From NCBI GenBank assembly GCA_905181735.1, contig CAJIYR010000007.1:1-64000 (forward strand): a stretch of DNA of 64,000 bases, given 5' to 3'. Made by a program: the position numbers and the translations under genes. The notes under the pieces are model-generated. The model worked only from the letters and a program-made list of their open reading frames with translations, searched no databases and was not told the DNA's origin. Of the stretch, positions 42,303-51,898 are shown piece after piece. This DNA is from an uncultured Hyphomicrobiales bacterium (GTDB taxonomy: Bacteria; Pseudomonadota; Alphaproteobacteria; Rhizobiales; TMED25). Each line of letters starts with the position of its first letter. Within the stretch, counting starts at the first letter, position 1.

Positions 42303-43712
42303 TTATTGATCTAATTCTCTAACATCAGTAAAATGTCCGGCGATAGCAGCAGCAGCAGCCATTGCCGGTGAGACTAGATGTGTCCGTCCCTTGAATCCTT
42401 GTCTACCTTCAAAATTACGATTTGATGTAGAAGCGCATCTTTCTTTTGGTTGTAACTTATCTGGATTCATGGCTAAGCACATTGAACATCCAGGCTCCCT
42501 CCACTCAAAGCCAGATTCGATAAAAATTTTATCCAACCCTTCTTGTATTGCTTGTTCTTTAACTAACCCTGAACCCGGAACAATCATTGCATTTAAATTT
42601 TCATTCACATGTTTACCTTTAACAACTTTTGCAACTTCTCTCAAATCCTCTATACGACCATTTGTACAAGATCCAATAAAAATCTTATCTAGCTTTATAT
42701 CTGTTATCTTCGTTCCAGGCTCTAAACCCATATATTTAAGTGCAGTTAATTTTGAGTTTCTTCTATCCAAGTCATCGATATCATTTGGGTCCGGAACAAT
42801 TCCGTTCACAGATACAACATCTTCAGGGCTAGTCCCCCATGTCACAACTGGTGGAAGTGATTCCACATCTAAAATGATTTCTCTGTCAAAGAATGCGTCC
42901 TTATCTGTATTTAATGCCATCCAATAATCAACGGCTCTTTTGTAATCATCTCCTTTAGGACTTCTTGGCCTACCTTTCAGGTATTCAAAAGTAATGTCGT
43001 CTGGTCCAATCAAACCAGCTCGAGCGCCACCTTCAATTGACATATTGCATACGGTCATTCGTCCTTCCATAGAAAGATCTGTAATGGCATTACCTGTATA
43101 TTCAATAACCGATCCCGTACCACCTCCGGTACCAATTTCTCCTATTATTGATAAAATGATATCTTTAGCAGTAATTCCATAAGGCGTCTTCCCTCTCACA
43201 ATGACCTTAAAATTTTTTGCTTTCCTTTGAATAAGAGTTTGGGTTGCTAATATATGTTCAACTTCTGATGTACCAATACCCATAGCTAAAGCGCCAAATG
43301 CCCCGTGTGTTGCAGTGTGACTATCACCGCACATGATAGTAGTTCCTGGTAATGTAAAGCCTTGTTCAGGACCCACTACATGGCAAATTCCTTGCCTTAT
43401 ATCTAATTCATTGAAATATTCAATGCCAAATTCAGCACAATTTTTTGCTAAAGCCTCAATTTGAATTCTTGATTCCTCATCTTTAATTCCAAGCTTTCTA
43501 TCGGTAGTCGGAATATTGTGATCAACAACAGCTAATGTCTTTTCAGGACATCTGACTTTTCTATTTGTCATCCTCAGGCCCTCAAATGCCTGCGGGGAGG
43601 TAACTTCATGTATTAAATGCCTGTCTATATAAATTAATGACGAGCCATCTTCAGATGTGTTTACAAGGTGATCATCCCAAATTTTATCGTATAAGGTTCT
43701 TAATTTACTCAT
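42303..43712 (-). CDS. leuC: 3-isopropylmalate dehydratase large subunit
   Basis: A 469-residue aconitase-type subunit. Cluster cysteines are seen in [18 protein letters not shown] and [62 protein letters not shown], and [11 protein letters not shown] towards the end, complete the family pattern. It works with LeuD. A 54-nt spacer separates it from the upstream M42 peptidase gene. Confidence 0.97.
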   Translation of the reverse strand: MSKLRTLYDKIWDDHLVNTSEDGSSLIYIDRHLIHEVTSPQAFEGLRMTNRKVRCPEKTLAVVDHNIPTTDRKLGIKDEESRIQIEALAKNCAEFGIEYFNELDIRQGICHVVGPEQGFTLPGTTIMCGDSHTATHGAFGALAMGIGTSEVEHILATQTLIQRKAKNFKVIVRGKTPYGITAKDIILSIIGEIGTGGGTGSVIEYTGNAITDLSMEGRMTVCNMSIEGGARAGLIGPDDITFEYLKGRPRSPKGDDYKRAVDYWMALNTDKDAFFDREIILDVESLPPVVTWGTSPEDVVSVNGIVPDPNDIDDLDRRNSKLTALKYMGLEPGTKITDIKLDKIFIGSCTNGRIEDLREVAKVVKGKHVNENLNAMIVPGSGLVKEQAIQEGLDKIFIESGFEWREPGCSMCLAMNPDKLQPKERCASTSNRNFEGRQGFKGRTHLVSPAMAAAAAIAGHFTDVRELDQ

Positions 43713-43766
43713 TTTAACTCCATAAATTTATCTCATATATATATTTTATATTATTTAATAAAACGA

Positions 43767-44804
43767 TTATCTTTCAATAAACTTTATTATAATCTTCAAC
43801 GCATTCTCCAAATCGCTTTTGTCAATCATTTCAGTTACCGTGTGTATGTATCTTGTTCCAACAACAATACCAATAGCCTTTGCTCCAGAAGCAGATTGTT
43901 GTCCAGCAGCTCCATCTTGACCTCCGCGCGATAAGATAGTTCGTTGGAAGGGTATGTTGCTCTCGTCTGCAAGTTCTATAAATTCTTTAACCAAATCTTT
44001 GTCTGAAATAAAAGAAGAATCTTTTATATGAAGCCCAAATCCTTTTCCCTGTGTAGTAATCCACTCGTTTTCAGCTACGCCTGGGGTATCACATGAAAGC
44101 GTTGTGTCTATACCTATTGCTATGTCAGGATTTACCTGAAAAGAAGCAATCTTAGCACCCCTTAAACCGACTTCTTCTTGCGTTGTAAAAGCCACCGTTA
44201 TATCATGATTATGATTTATATCTTCATCAACAAGTTTGCGAATTGCTTCAATTCCAATCCAACAGGCTATTCTATTGTCTAAAGCTTTAGAAACAACCTT
44301 AGATTCTAAATTTAAAAAAGGTTCATCCATAACTACAAAATCACCAATATTTATATAGTTTTTTGTTTTTTCACCAAACCCGAGATCAACGAAAAAATCA
44401 CTTGTTTCAGGAACCTTTTTTCTGTCAAGTGCTGACTGTGTGTGGACTGGTTTGCCGATAGGATTCATTACACCTTTATAATCACCAGAATCAGTGCAAA
44501 TTTTAACTCTTCTTGAAAATAAATTTCTAGGGTCAAAGCCTCCTACAGGATCAACATATGCATAACCCTGCTTGTTAATAAAATTTACAAGGAATCCAAT
44601 CTCGTCCATATGGCATAATAATAAAATATTTTTTTTATTTTTTTTATTTTTTGAAATTTTTTTACAGATTAAAGATCCTAACGAGTCAGTATAAACTTCA
44701 TCAAAAAACCCTTTGACTTCGTTCAGAATTAAATCTCGTACACGTGTTTCATGTCCTGGAACACCTGGTGTTTCACATAATCTTTTTAACAAATCAATAT
44801 TCAA
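43767..44804 (-). CDS. M42 family metallopeptidase (glutamyl aminopeptidase type)
   Basis: A 345-residue cocatalytic-metal aminopeptidase. LLLCHMDEIGFLVNFINKQGYAYVDPVGGFDPRNL, VVSKALDNRIACWIGIEAI, VAFTTQEEVGLRGAKIASFQVNPDIAIGIDTTLSCDTPG and ILSRGGQDGAAGQQSASGAKAIGIVVGTRYIHTVTEMIDKSD carry the M42 metal ligands and catalytic Glu. A cytoplasmic peptidase role is expected. It is inserted between rplS and leuC, where most alphaproteobacteria have no such gene (recollection, not tested). Confidence 0.9.
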   Translation of the reverse strand: MNIDLLKRLCETPGVPGHETRVRDLILNEVKGFFDEVYTDSLGSLICKKISKNKKNKKNILLLCHMDEIGFLVNFINKQGYAYVDPVGGFDPRNLFSRRVKICTDSGDYKGVMNPIGKPVHTQSALDRKKVPETSDFFVDLGFGEKTKNYINIGDFVVMDEPFLNLESKVVSKALDNRIACWIGIEAIRKLVDEDINHNHDITVAFTTQEEVGLRGAKIASFQVNPDIAIGIDTTLSCDTPGVAENEWITTQGKGFGLHIKDSSFISDKDLVKEFIELADESNIPFQRTILSRGGQDGAAGQQSASGAKAIGIVVGTRYIHTVTEMIDKSDLENALKIIIKFIER

Positions 44805-44834
44805 GATAAAAACCCTTTATATGAAAAATTCTAA

Positions 44835-45263
44835 TTAGGATTCTTCTGCTGAAACTTTCTTATCTTCAACTATAGCTTTGATTTTTTTATTTTTACTTAT
44901 ATTTGGATCAATTTTCTCTGCTATACGAGCTGACTTACCTCTTCTTCCTCTAAGATAATATAGTTTGGCACGTTTAACTTTACCTTTTCTAATAATATCT
45001 AAAGAGTCTATTATTGGTGAATGGACTGGGAATACTCTTTCCACACCTTCATTGTAAGAAATTTTTCTAACAGTAAAACTCTCGTTTATACTAGCCCCAG
45101 ATCTTGCAATAACAACACCTTCATAGGCTTGTATTCTTTCACGAGCTCCTTCTCTAATCCAAACGTTCACCCTAACAGTGTCTCCAGGTGAAAAATCTGG
45201 CATAGACCTTTTTTCACTAATAGTTGCTAATTGTTCAGCTTCAAGTTTTTCAATAATGTTCAT
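44835..45263 (-). CDS. rplS: 50S ribosomal protein L19
   Basis: A 142-residue L19. [93 protein letters not shown] is the complete core. A Lys-rich tail of about 35 residues follows ([27 protein letters not shown]). The usual upstream partners rpsP, rimM and trmD are absent; instead a 231-nt spacer and the accessory region follow, so synteny is broken here. Confidence 0.97.
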   Translation of the reverse strand: MNIIEKLEAEQLATISEKRSMPDFSPGDTVRVNVWIREGARERIQAYEGVVIARSGASINESFTVRKISYNEGVERVFPVHSPIIDSLDIIRKGKVKRAKLYYLRGRRGKSARIAEKIDPNISKNKKIKAIVEDKKVSAEES

Positions 45264-45349
45264 TATTCATTGCTCACGTAATTTCATTGATTATAAATTA
45301 TATCTACTAATAACTATAGAAGGGAATGAATACTTCATTTAGAAGAAAT

Positions 45350-45357
45350 TGTCGACA
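45350..45357. promoter_or_regulatory. TGTCGACA palindrome between rplS and amidase
   Basis: A perfect 8-bp palindrome in the 231-nt rplS-amidase spacer, about 137 bases before the amidase ATG. It fits the loose FadR/GntR half-site pattern yGT-(M/K)-ACr. Related palindromes occur in two other intergenic regions of the accessory segment (53007-53016, 57208-57215). The rest of this spacer is AT-rich with no ORF or RNA gene seen. Confidence 0.25.
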
Positions 45358-45494
45358 CTATATTGCTAATTAATTATTTTTTTTAAATACAGTGAGATAT
45401 TTGCATATATTTCTATATATTCCATATTTATGTTATCATTCATTTTTATATCTACTTATATTATAAATGTACATAACTAATTAGCAGATAAATT

Positions 45495-46907
45495 ATGAAT
45501 AATGAAAAAATATATAAATTAAGCCTAGTCCAACTAGCAAAAAAGATAAGACTAAAAGAAATATCCCCTGTCGAAGTAACTGAATATTATCTAAATAAGA
45601 TCAAGCTAAATAATGGGGAAATTAATGCATTTATTTATGTAGCGGAAAAAGAAGCATTAAAGAATGCCGAAAATGCCGAAAATGAAATATCCAAAGGCTT
45701 ATATAGAGGGACGCTCCATGGCATTCCTTTTGCTGCCAAAGATATTATTGATACGAAAAATATTATTACCTCACAAGGTGCAAAGCTCTACAGAAATAAT
45801 ATCCCAATACAGAATGCGGTGTGTGTAGAGAAACTTGAAGGATCTGGGGCTATATTATTAGGAAAAACTAATACGCATCAATATGCAGCCGCTTCAACAA
45901 CTATAAACTCTTATTTTGGAACAACAAGAAACCCTCATAATTTAGAAAAAATAGTCGGTGGCTCAAGCGGGGGGTCTGCTGCAGCAATAGCAGCAGGATT
46001 AACTCCTTTGGCACTAGGATCCGATACCGGTGGTTCTATAAGAACGCCCGCTGCCTTATGTGGAATAGTAGGATTAAAACCAACCCATGGAAGGGTAAGT
46101 CTTCGAGGAGTTTTCCCAAATACACCAAGTTTAGATCACATCGGTCCGATGGCTCAAACAGTTTTTGACGCCGCAATCATGTTAAATGTAATGTCAGGTT
46201 ATGATCAAAAAGACCCATATTCTCAGGATAAGCAAGTTTGCGATTTTACTAAAGATATAGAGAAATCAATTAAGGGCGATAAAATTTTACTTTGTCCTGA
46301 TATTTATAATAACTGCGAAGTTGATGATGAAATCTATAGAGCGTTTGATGAGTGTATCTATATATTAAAACAACTTGGCGCTAAGGTTGAAAAGACTTCT
46401 TTTAAAAATTCTAAAAAATTAGAAGAGTTGTTTTACAGAATAGCCGGCCCTGAATTTAGCGAAGTTCATAGAGAGCAATACACAAAAGATCCCCTCTCAT
46501 TCGATGAGGATGTTAGAAGCAGAGTAAAGTGGTCACTCAAGATTACTCAGGACGATTATATTATGGCCATGCGTGAAAAAGAGCTTATTACAAGAGAGAT
46601 TTCAGATATTTTAAAAAATTATAAATCGCTAGTGTCCCCTTCAGTTCCATGCGTTGCTCCATCAATTAAAACGTTAAAAGCAGAAATTAACGGCAAAGAA
46701 TTCGACTACTTAAAAAGTATACATAGGCCATTCTTATCTCCTCATAATATAACAGGTTGCCCATCAATTGTAATACCTATTGGAAACAATAAAGATAAAT
46801 TACCTATGTCCATCCAAGTTATTGGTGAAAAATGGAAAGAAAAAAATATAATACAGGTTGCAAACTCATTAGAAAAAGTAATATCGTACAAAAGTGGTAT
46901 TAATTAA
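45495..46907 (+). CDS. Amidase (amidase-signature family)
   Basis: A 470-residue amidase-signature hydrolase. The Ser-cisSer-Lys triad is intact: K82 in PFAAKDIIDT, S157 in GGSSGGSAAAIAAG and nucleophile S181 in GSDTGGSIRTPAALCG, with the spacing found in GatA. Residues 40-470 cover the domain. It is not read as GatA because there is no gatC or gatB nearby and the next genes are a cyclase and cupins. Substrate is unknown; an organic amide processed with the downstream enzymes is inferred. It is the first gene of a four-gene operon, 17 nt before the cyclase. Confidence 0.88.
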   Translation: MNNEKIYKLSLVQLAKKIRLKEISPVEVTEYYLNKIKLNNGEINAFIYVAEKEALKNAENAENEISKGLYRGTLHGIPFAAKDIIDTKNIITSQGAKLYRNNIPIQNAVCVEKLEGSGAILLGKTNTHQYAAASTTINSYFGTTRNPHNLEKIVGGSSGGSAAAIAAGLTPLALGSDTGGSIRTPAALCGIVGLKPTHGRVSLRGVFPNTPSLDHIGPMAQTVFDAAIMLNVMSGYDQKDPYSQDKQVCDFTKDIEKSIKGDKILLCPDIYNNCEVDDEIYRAFDECIYILKQLGAKVEKTSFKNSKKLEELFYRIAGPEFSEVHREQYTKDPLSFDEDVRSRVKWSLKITQDDYIMAMREKELITREISDILKNYKSLVSPSVPCVAPSIKTLKAEINGKEFDYLKSIHRPFLSPHNITGCPSIVIPIGNNKDKLPMSIQVIGEKWKEKNIIQVANSLEKVISYKSGIN

Positions 46908-46924
46908 ACTAATAGGGGAAAATA

Positions 46925-47611
46925 ATGGAAATAATTGATTTAACTAGAGAATTATATCATAGATCACCAGCTTATCCTGGGCAACCTCCAATCATTCATG
47001 GGGTTTGGAAAAGCCATGCTGAAGCATTTGCTGACTCTGGAAACATACAAGGTAATTCGGTACACTATTTTTCAATGCCAGATCATGGAGGTACGCACAT
47101 TGATGCCCCTAGGCATTTTGGAGAAAAAGGGATACCTATAAATGAATATCCTCTTGAAAATTGTATTGTGCCAGGTATCTGCCTTGACCTAAGACATATT
47201 GAACCAAAGGCAGAAATAACAGTATCCGATCTTGAAAAAGCAATAATTGAGGCGGGCGTTAAAATACCAAATGGTGGTACAGTACTATTGTGCACTGGTC
47301 ATCATGAAAGAACTTTTCCCAATCCATCTTATTCAACTGATAACTCTGGCGTTAATGTTGAGGCAACAGAATGGTTAGCACATCAAAAAATCGTTCATTT
47401 TGGTATTGATTCGATGAGACCAGGTCCAATTGGAAAGGTAAATGCACTAGTACATAAAGCCTGCCTAGAACAAAATATTACCCATATGGAAAGCCTCTGC
47501 AATCTAGAAAAATTGATAGGTAGAGGTGAATTTAAATTTATTGGATTACCTATGCCATGGAGAGGCGGAACAGGTTCTCCAATTAGAGCTGTTGCCGTAT
47601 TTGATTTCTAA
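46925..47611 (+). CDS. Cyclase/kynurenine-formamidase-family metal hydrolase
   Basis: A 228-residue protein of the cyclase family. The signature HGGTHIDAPRHF (H54, H58, D60, H64) supplies metal ligands. IDLTRELYHRSPAYPGQPPI and VLLCTGHHERTFPN are further family features. Members include kynurenine formamidases, isatin hydrolases and other ring or amide hydrolases. AGGGGAAAATA precedes the ATG. With an amidase upstream and cupins downstream, an amide- or ring-opening role is plausible, but the substrate is unknown. No other kynurenine-pathway gene is present. Confidence 0.87.
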   Translation: MEIIDLTRELYHRSPAYPGQPPIIHGVWKSHAEAFADSGNIQGNSVHYFSMPDHGGTHIDAPRHFGEKGIPINEYPLENCIVPGICLDLRHIEPKAEITVSDLEKAIIEAGVKIPNGGTVLLCTGHHERTFPNPSYSTDNSGVNVEATEWLAHQKIVHFGIDSMRPGPIGKVNALVHKACLEQNITHMESLCNLEKLIGRGEFKFIGLPMPWRGGTGSPIRAVAVFDF

Positions 47612-47632
47612 TTATTACTGAGGAAATCTGAA

Positions 47633-48184
47633 ATGGAAAATAAACCCACCGCTCCAAGGAGAGTTGTTGTTGGAAATAATAAAAATGGTAAATCAGCTAT
47701 TTTATTTGATAGCGTTAATCCTCATCAACACAATAGAGGTGGTGGATCAACTATATATTTTAATGAAATATGGACTTTTGAGAACTGTCCGATTGATTTA
47801 AGTGATCATGCTGATAGCGCAAACCGGGCAATGAGTCACTCTCCTCCTGAAAATGGAGCCCATTTTAGAGTAATTCAATCTGACTTAGAAAATACAAATA
47901 TTATAGATCAAAAATCTGCTGACGATTTCTTTGCTTCTATGAACGTAACAGGTCTATCAGAAAAAATGGATAGCAAGAAACATTGGAACATGCACCGTAC
48001 CAGAACTGTTGATTATGGAGTTGTTACAAAAGGAAGCAGGATTCATGTTCTTCCTGATAAAGAAATCGTAATGAACCGAGGTGATACCGTTGTGCAATTA
48101 GGACATTTTCATTCCTGGGATAGCTCTCTAGGAGAAAATGAGATGTTATTTATTATGATTGGCGGGGATAAATATGGGGACTAA
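47633..48184 (+). CDS. Cupin-domain protein, tandem copy A
   Basis: A 183-residue single-cupin protein. The N-terminal RRVVVGNNKNGKSAILFDS precedes a C-terminal beta-barrel with NMHRTRTVDYGVVTKGSRIHVLPDKEIVMNRGDTVVQLGHFHSWDSS. The latter matches the cupin group with an MHRTxTVDYG first motif and a GDxVVQxGxxHxW second motif. It may bind a metal through His residues of both motifs. It lies 21 nt after the cyclase, and its 3' end overlaps copy B by 11 nt. The catalytic function is unknown; small cupins in catabolic operons are often isomerases, dioxygenases or lyases. Confidence 0.8.
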   Translation: MENKPTAPRRVVVGNNKNGKSAILFDSVNPHQHNRGGGSTIYFNEIWTFENCPIDLSDHADSANRAMSHSPPENGAHFRVIQSDLENTNIIDQKSADDFFASMNVTGLSEKMDSKKHWNMHRTRTVDYGVVTKGSRIHVLPDKEIVMNRGDTVVQLGHFHSWDSSLGENEMLFIMIGGDKYGD

Positions 48185-48746
48185 TAATTTAATGTCACCT
48201 AGATCTATGAGGCGAATAGTCATAGGAAATAATAGCCTTGGAGAAATCGAGGTATTCAGCGATGGAGAAACTAAAGATATAAAATATGACCCGGCAAGAC
48301 CTGGTTATGCCTCCAATAGAATATGGGTAACCGAAGAAACTCCTGCTAAAGTTGTAGATATTAAAGAAATTCCTGATATTCCACATTCAATAATTCCACC
48401 AAAAAATGGTTCTCTATGTCGCTTTTTAACAATTCCACCCGATTCTTCTTTCATTGAAAAAATTAATGAAAAAAATATAAATAATTATTTCAGGGAAATG
48501 AATTTAGAACATGTATCTACATACCATAAGAATGCCTTGCATCCTTATATGCAAAAAACAGATACATTAGATTACATCTATGTAATGTCAGGAAATGTAT
48601 CATTAATCCTTGATGAAGATACTGTAGATTTAGCAACGGGCGATACTGTCGTTATATTAGGTGGAAATCATGCGTGGAGTAATAAATCTAAAAATATGTG
48701 CGAACTTTTTATTTCATCTCACGATGGAAGTAAACAACTATTTTAA
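48174..48746 (+). CDS. Cupin-domain protein, tandem copy B
   Basis: A 190-residue paralogue of copy A. Both start with RR-VIGNN-G and end with a GDTVV-LG-x-HxW motif. The first cupin motif is altered: copy A reads MHRTRTVDY, copy B MQKTDTLDY, so the conserved histidine is a glutamine. The track begins at a TTG (48159); the ATG at 48174 (MGTNNLMSPRSM) follows GGCGGGG with 7-nt spacing and is preferred. A later ATG at 48192 is possible. It converges on the DMT transporter with a 9-nt overlap of 3' ends. Confidence 0.78.
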   Translation: MGTNNLMSPRSMRRIVIGNNSLGEIEVFSDGETKDIKYDPARPGYASNRIWVTEETPAKVVDIKEIPDIPHSIIPPKNGSLCRFLTIPPDSSFIEKINEKNINNYFREMNLEHVSTYHKNALHPYMQKTDTLDYIYVMSGNVSLILDEDTVDLATGDTVVILGGNHAWSNKSKNMCELFISSHDGSKQLF

Positions 48747-49664
48747 GTTTTTATTTATTTCTCTCCACCATACGAACAATCCAGCAGATATTATAAGTAA
48801 TCCTCCTAATATAGTTTGATTGCTTGGCAATTGATGAAATATGAAATATCCCATTATTGCAGAACCTACTATATGAAGATATAGAAAAGGTGCAATAACA
48901 GAAGATGGTGCAATCCTAAATGCTTGAGTTAACACTAAGTTTGTTATTATAGAGCCAAAAGCAACAACGGCTAATAAAAACCATTCAAAATTATTAGGAA
49001 TTTTCGGCGTAACATAGTCATAACCAACAACTGCGGCAATAATAAAAAGCATTCCCATTAGAATGACAGCAGATGCTGCAGTATAAAATTGAAAGATAGG
49101 TAATGTTGCAACACCAGCCCATTTTCTTGCAATTAAAGCAGATAAAGAATGAAATAAAGCTGCCATTGCTGGGAAAGTTGCCCCCCAACCTATAGTATCA
49201 AAATTAGGTCCTATAACAAGCATGGCGCCTATCATACCTAAAAATACTGCAGACCACCTCAGCATACCCACTTTTTCTTTTAACAAAACTGCTGAAAGTG
49301 CCGTTAGAATAAGGGGTTGAAGAAAAAATATAGCGACAGCATCAACTAAAGGCATAACCGAAAGACCGGCATAAACGCATATTGTTCCACTAGTTGAAAA
49401 TATACCTCTTACTATTAATGGCCACGAGGGCTTTGCCCTCCAATCACTTCTAGGCATGGTAAAATATATATAAATACCAAATATTATTACATGCACAAAA
49501 AATCTTACGAAAGTTATTTGAGGTGGGGCAATGTTCTCTCCAAGTAATTTTGCTGAAGTTTCAACAAAAGGGACAAACAATGCAAATGCAAATGTCAGAG
49601 CAATGCCTTTATTGATATCGTCTTTAACATTTACTTGATATTTAGGCTCGTTTATTGGTCTCAT
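48738..49664 (-). CDS. EamA/DMT-family transporter
   Basis: A 308-residue drug/metabolite-type carrier with about ten hydrophobic segments in two EamA repeats (for example KGIALTFAFALFVPFVETSAKLL, VDAVAIFFLQPLILTALSAVLLKEKVG, and the second-half SSVIAPFLYLHIVGSAIMGYFIFHQLP). It is the last gene of a minus-strand operon (panE-like, gfo-like, enolase, transporter) with 26 nt to the enolase gene. Direction and substrate of transport are unknown; export or import of an organic acid is possible. Confidence 0.88.
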   Translation of the reverse strand: MRPINEPKYQVNVKDDINKGIALTFAFALFVPFVETSAKLLGENIAPPQITFVRFFVHVIIFGIYIYFTMPRSDWRAKPSWPLIVRGIFSTSGTICVYAGLSVMPLVDAVAIFFLQPLILTALSAVLLKEKVGMLRWSAVFLGMIGAMLVIGPNFDTIGWGATFPAMAALFHSLSALIARKWAGVATLPIFQFYTAASAVILMGMLFIIAAVVGYDYVTPKIPNNFEWFLLAVVAFGSIITNLVLTQAFRIAPSSVIAPFLYLHIVGSAIMGYFIFHQLPSNQTILGGLLIISAGLFVWWREINKNLK

Positions 49665-49690
49665 AAACTAGGTGCACATTCTTCTTGCTA

Positions 49691-50791
49691 TTATATTTTT
49701 TTATATTTAGCTATTTTTTCTTCATCAACAACCACGCCTAACCCCGGTCCATCGTTCGGAGTTATGATATGACCATTAATTACCTTGACTGGCGATTTTA
49801 CAATATCATCAGATAAGTATTGACTTGAAATACTAACATCCCATTGTAAAGAAGGAAGAGCAATAGATAGGTGCGCAGTCGCTGCGCTACCAATTGAGGT
49901 GTTAGCAGCTTTACCTGCTAAATTAATATTCATACCTAAACTATACATAAGATTCCCCGCTGCCATTAATTGATTTGTTCCTCCAAATTTAATTAATTTT
50001 AGGCTTCCTCCTTGTGCAGCCCCCAGATCATAATGCTTCTGAATATCACTCATACTATGCAACCCTTCATCTGCTCCAATCGGAATTGTAGAAACTTTAT
50101 TACACTCAACCATAGAATCAAGATCAAAACCATTCACTGGTTGTTCAAAAAAATCTAAACCTATATTACCAGCTTCTCTTGCAAATTCTATAGCTTGATC
50201 AGGAGAGTAACCCTGATTAGCATCAGCAGAAACCTTAGGACCGTCACCAATGATCTTCCTTGCCGTTGCTGATCTTTTTAGATCAACATCTGCCTTATTT
50301 GTTCCAACTTTAACCTTAAATGCAACAAAACCTTCTTCAGCTCTTTCTCGAGCTAACTCCATTTCATTAGAAGACCCGGCAATAAGCCATATCATTGGAA
50401 CATTATCTCGTTTTCTTCCGCCTAACATTTCATACAACGGCTTCTCTTCTACTTTACCCATTAGGTCCATAATTGCCATATCAATTGCCGATTTAGCCCC
50501 ATGATTTCCATAGATTGTAGATTCAATTTTTTGTTCAATATCTTTCATATTCAATATTTCTTGTTCTAGAAGTTTATGCTTCATAAAATCAATAGCTGCA
50601 ACCATCCCTATAGATGTCTCTCCATTAAATAATGGAGCAAAAGGAGCCTCTCCCCAACCAACATTACCATCATAATCTGTTATACGAACAACCGTATTGT
50701 CACAATATTCAAGTACTACTCCAGCCATTTTTATTGGATTTTTTAGAGGAACATTAACTATTAATGTATCAATTGTTTTAATGCGAAACAT
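49691..50791 (-). CDS. Muconate-lactonizing-type enolase-superfamily enzyme, copy 1
   Basis: A 366-residue enolase-superfamily protein. The MLE-subgroup KxK motif is K159/K161 in AFKVKVG. Metal ligands are D190 (SADAN), E216 (FFEQP) and D241 (GADEG), and a second catalytic lysine is expected in SLKLIKFGG (K268). Family reactions include cycloisomerisation, racemisation and dipeptide epimerisation. GTG 50800 is the track start; ATG 50791 follows AAAGGG at about 8 nt and is chosen. It aligns without gaps over at least 270 residues to copy 2 at 54343. It is probably third in its operon. Confidence 0.88.
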   Translation of the reverse strand: MFRIKTIDTLIVNVPLKNPIKMAGVVLEYCDNTVVRITDYDGNVGWGEAPFAPLFNGETSIGMVAAIDFMKHKLLEQEILNMKDIEQKIESTIYGNHGAKSAIDMAIMDLMGKVEEKPLYEMLGGRKRDNVPMIWLIAGSSNEMELARERAEEGFVAFKVKVGTNKADVDLKRSATARKIIGDGPKVSADANQGYSPDQAIEFAREAGNIGLDFFEQPVNGFDLDSMVECNKVSTIPIGADEGLHSMSDIQKHYDLGAAQGGSLKLIKFGGTNQLMAAGNLMYSLGMNINLAGKAANTSIGSAATAHLSIALPSLQWDVSISSQYLSDDIVKSPVKVINGHIITPNDGPGLGVVVDEEKIAKYKKI

Positions 50792-50810
50792 ATATTGCAC
50801 CCTTTCAAGA

Positions 50811-51881
50811 CTAAAGTCTTATCGTTGTATTATTTTTTGCAGATTCTTCCATTGCCAATGTAATTTCTAATGTTTTTCTTGCGTCTTCAACTGTTGCCAT
50901 AGGACAAGCTCTTCCTTTTGACAAGTGATCCAACCAAACCCTTGTTTCGTCTGCAACAGGCCCCCAATAATCTCCTAAATGCCAATTACCTGGAGTTGAG
51001 CTTGACAAAAAAGCAGTCTTAAAATCTAAATTAGGAATATAGGCATGAGGAATTCCTTTATTTGTTATCAACAGCTCATCAGTATGATCGTCATTAAGAA
51101 TCAACGATCCTTCATTTCCAAAAACCTCTATTCTCACACCCATACCTAATTGAGGAGAGTGCTCTGGTAATGCAAAAAAAACCCCGAGATTAACAACTGC
51201 TCCATTTTCAAATGTAATTAGTGCCCACGTTGTATCATTAACATCATATCCAGCATCTCTAAAAACTGAACCTGTTCCTCTTGCTGTTACCTCAACTGGC
51301 TTAATTCCCTCAAGATACCAACATGCAATATCTACCCAATAAGTCAAAACATCTACGACTGGTGTTGCGTGAACAGAACGCTTTAAAATTTCAATGCCTT
51401 GTGCCCTTGTGTTACAAGCTCTCCCATTAAGGGCAAGTATATCTCCTATTCTTCCAGATATAACTTGATCTTTTCCTGATAAATATCTCCTTTTAAAACG
51501 CTGGGCATACCCAACCCTCATTAGAGTTCCTGTTTCTTTAACTTTTGAAATTATTTTATCTGCATCAGAAATAGTTAAAGCAATTGGCTTCTCAACTAAT
51601 ACTGGTTTACCTAATTCTAGAGCCTGCATAACAGAAGAAAGATGTTCGTGTTCACTAGTTGAAACAATCACAGCATTCACATCAGGATGAGAAATTAAAT
51701 CGGAATTGTTATCTGTATATAAATTTGCGTTACATTTCTTAGAAAGTTTTTTAGCATGCTTTATCTCTTTATCTGATACTCCTAAAAACTTTACCGCCGG
51801 GTGCCCAGAGGAAAGAATAGCTCGCAAAGAACCTATTCTTCCTGAACCGATAACAGCTATACCTAATTCTTTTGCAATCAT
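50811..51881 (-). CDS. Gfo/Idh/MocA-family oxidoreductase
   Basis: A 356-residue NAD(P)-dependent oxidoreductase. The Rossmann motif is IAVIGSGRIGSLRA, VSTSEHEHLSSVMQALELGKPVLVEKPIALTI has the EKP loop, and the C-terminal sheet domain follows. Members are often inositol, sugar or cyclic-alcohol dehydrogenases. GGGAG precedes the ATG. It lies between the panE-like gene (17 nt) and enolase copy 1 (19 nt), so it probably acts on the same substrate series. Confidence 0.88.
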   Translation of the reverse strand: MIAKELGIAVIGSGRIGSLRAILSSGHPAVKFLGVSDKEIKHAKKLSKKCNANLYTDNNSDLISHPDVNAVIVSTSEHEHLSSVMQALELGKPVLVEKPIALTISDADKIISKVKETGTLMRVGYAQRFKRRYLSGKDQVISGRIGDILALNGRACNTRAQGIEILKRSVHATPVVDVLTYWVDIACWYLEGIKPVEVTARGTGSVFRDAGYDVNDTTWALITFENGAVVNLGVFFALPEHSPQLGMGVRIEVFGNEGSLILNDDHTDELLITNKGIPHAYIPNLDFKTAFLSSSTPGNWHLGDYWGPVADETRVWLDHLSKGRACPMATVEDARKTLEITLAMEESAKNNTTIRL

Positions 51882-51898
51882 GCTAGTGCTCCCATTAG

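Noticed and set aside
42391-42927. 178-codon open frame on the + strand inside leuC
   Set aside because: Antisense to LeuC cluster-binding motifs; no independent ribosome-binding site or homology seen.
45495-46907. Amidase as GatA of the Glu-tRNA amidotransferase
   Set aside because: The amidase triad is shared, but no gatB or gatC is nearby and the gene heads a catabolic operon.
46925-47611. Cyclase-family protein as kynurenine formamidase of tryptophan degradation
   Set aside because: No tryptophan dioxygenase or kynureninase gene is present; the family has many other substrates.
47633-48746. Tandem cupins as DMSP lyases (DddQ/W/K-like)
   Set aside because: The first motif is MHRTxTVDYG-like rather than the HxH-x-E pattern of DMSP lyase cupins, and no DMSP-linked gene is adjacent.
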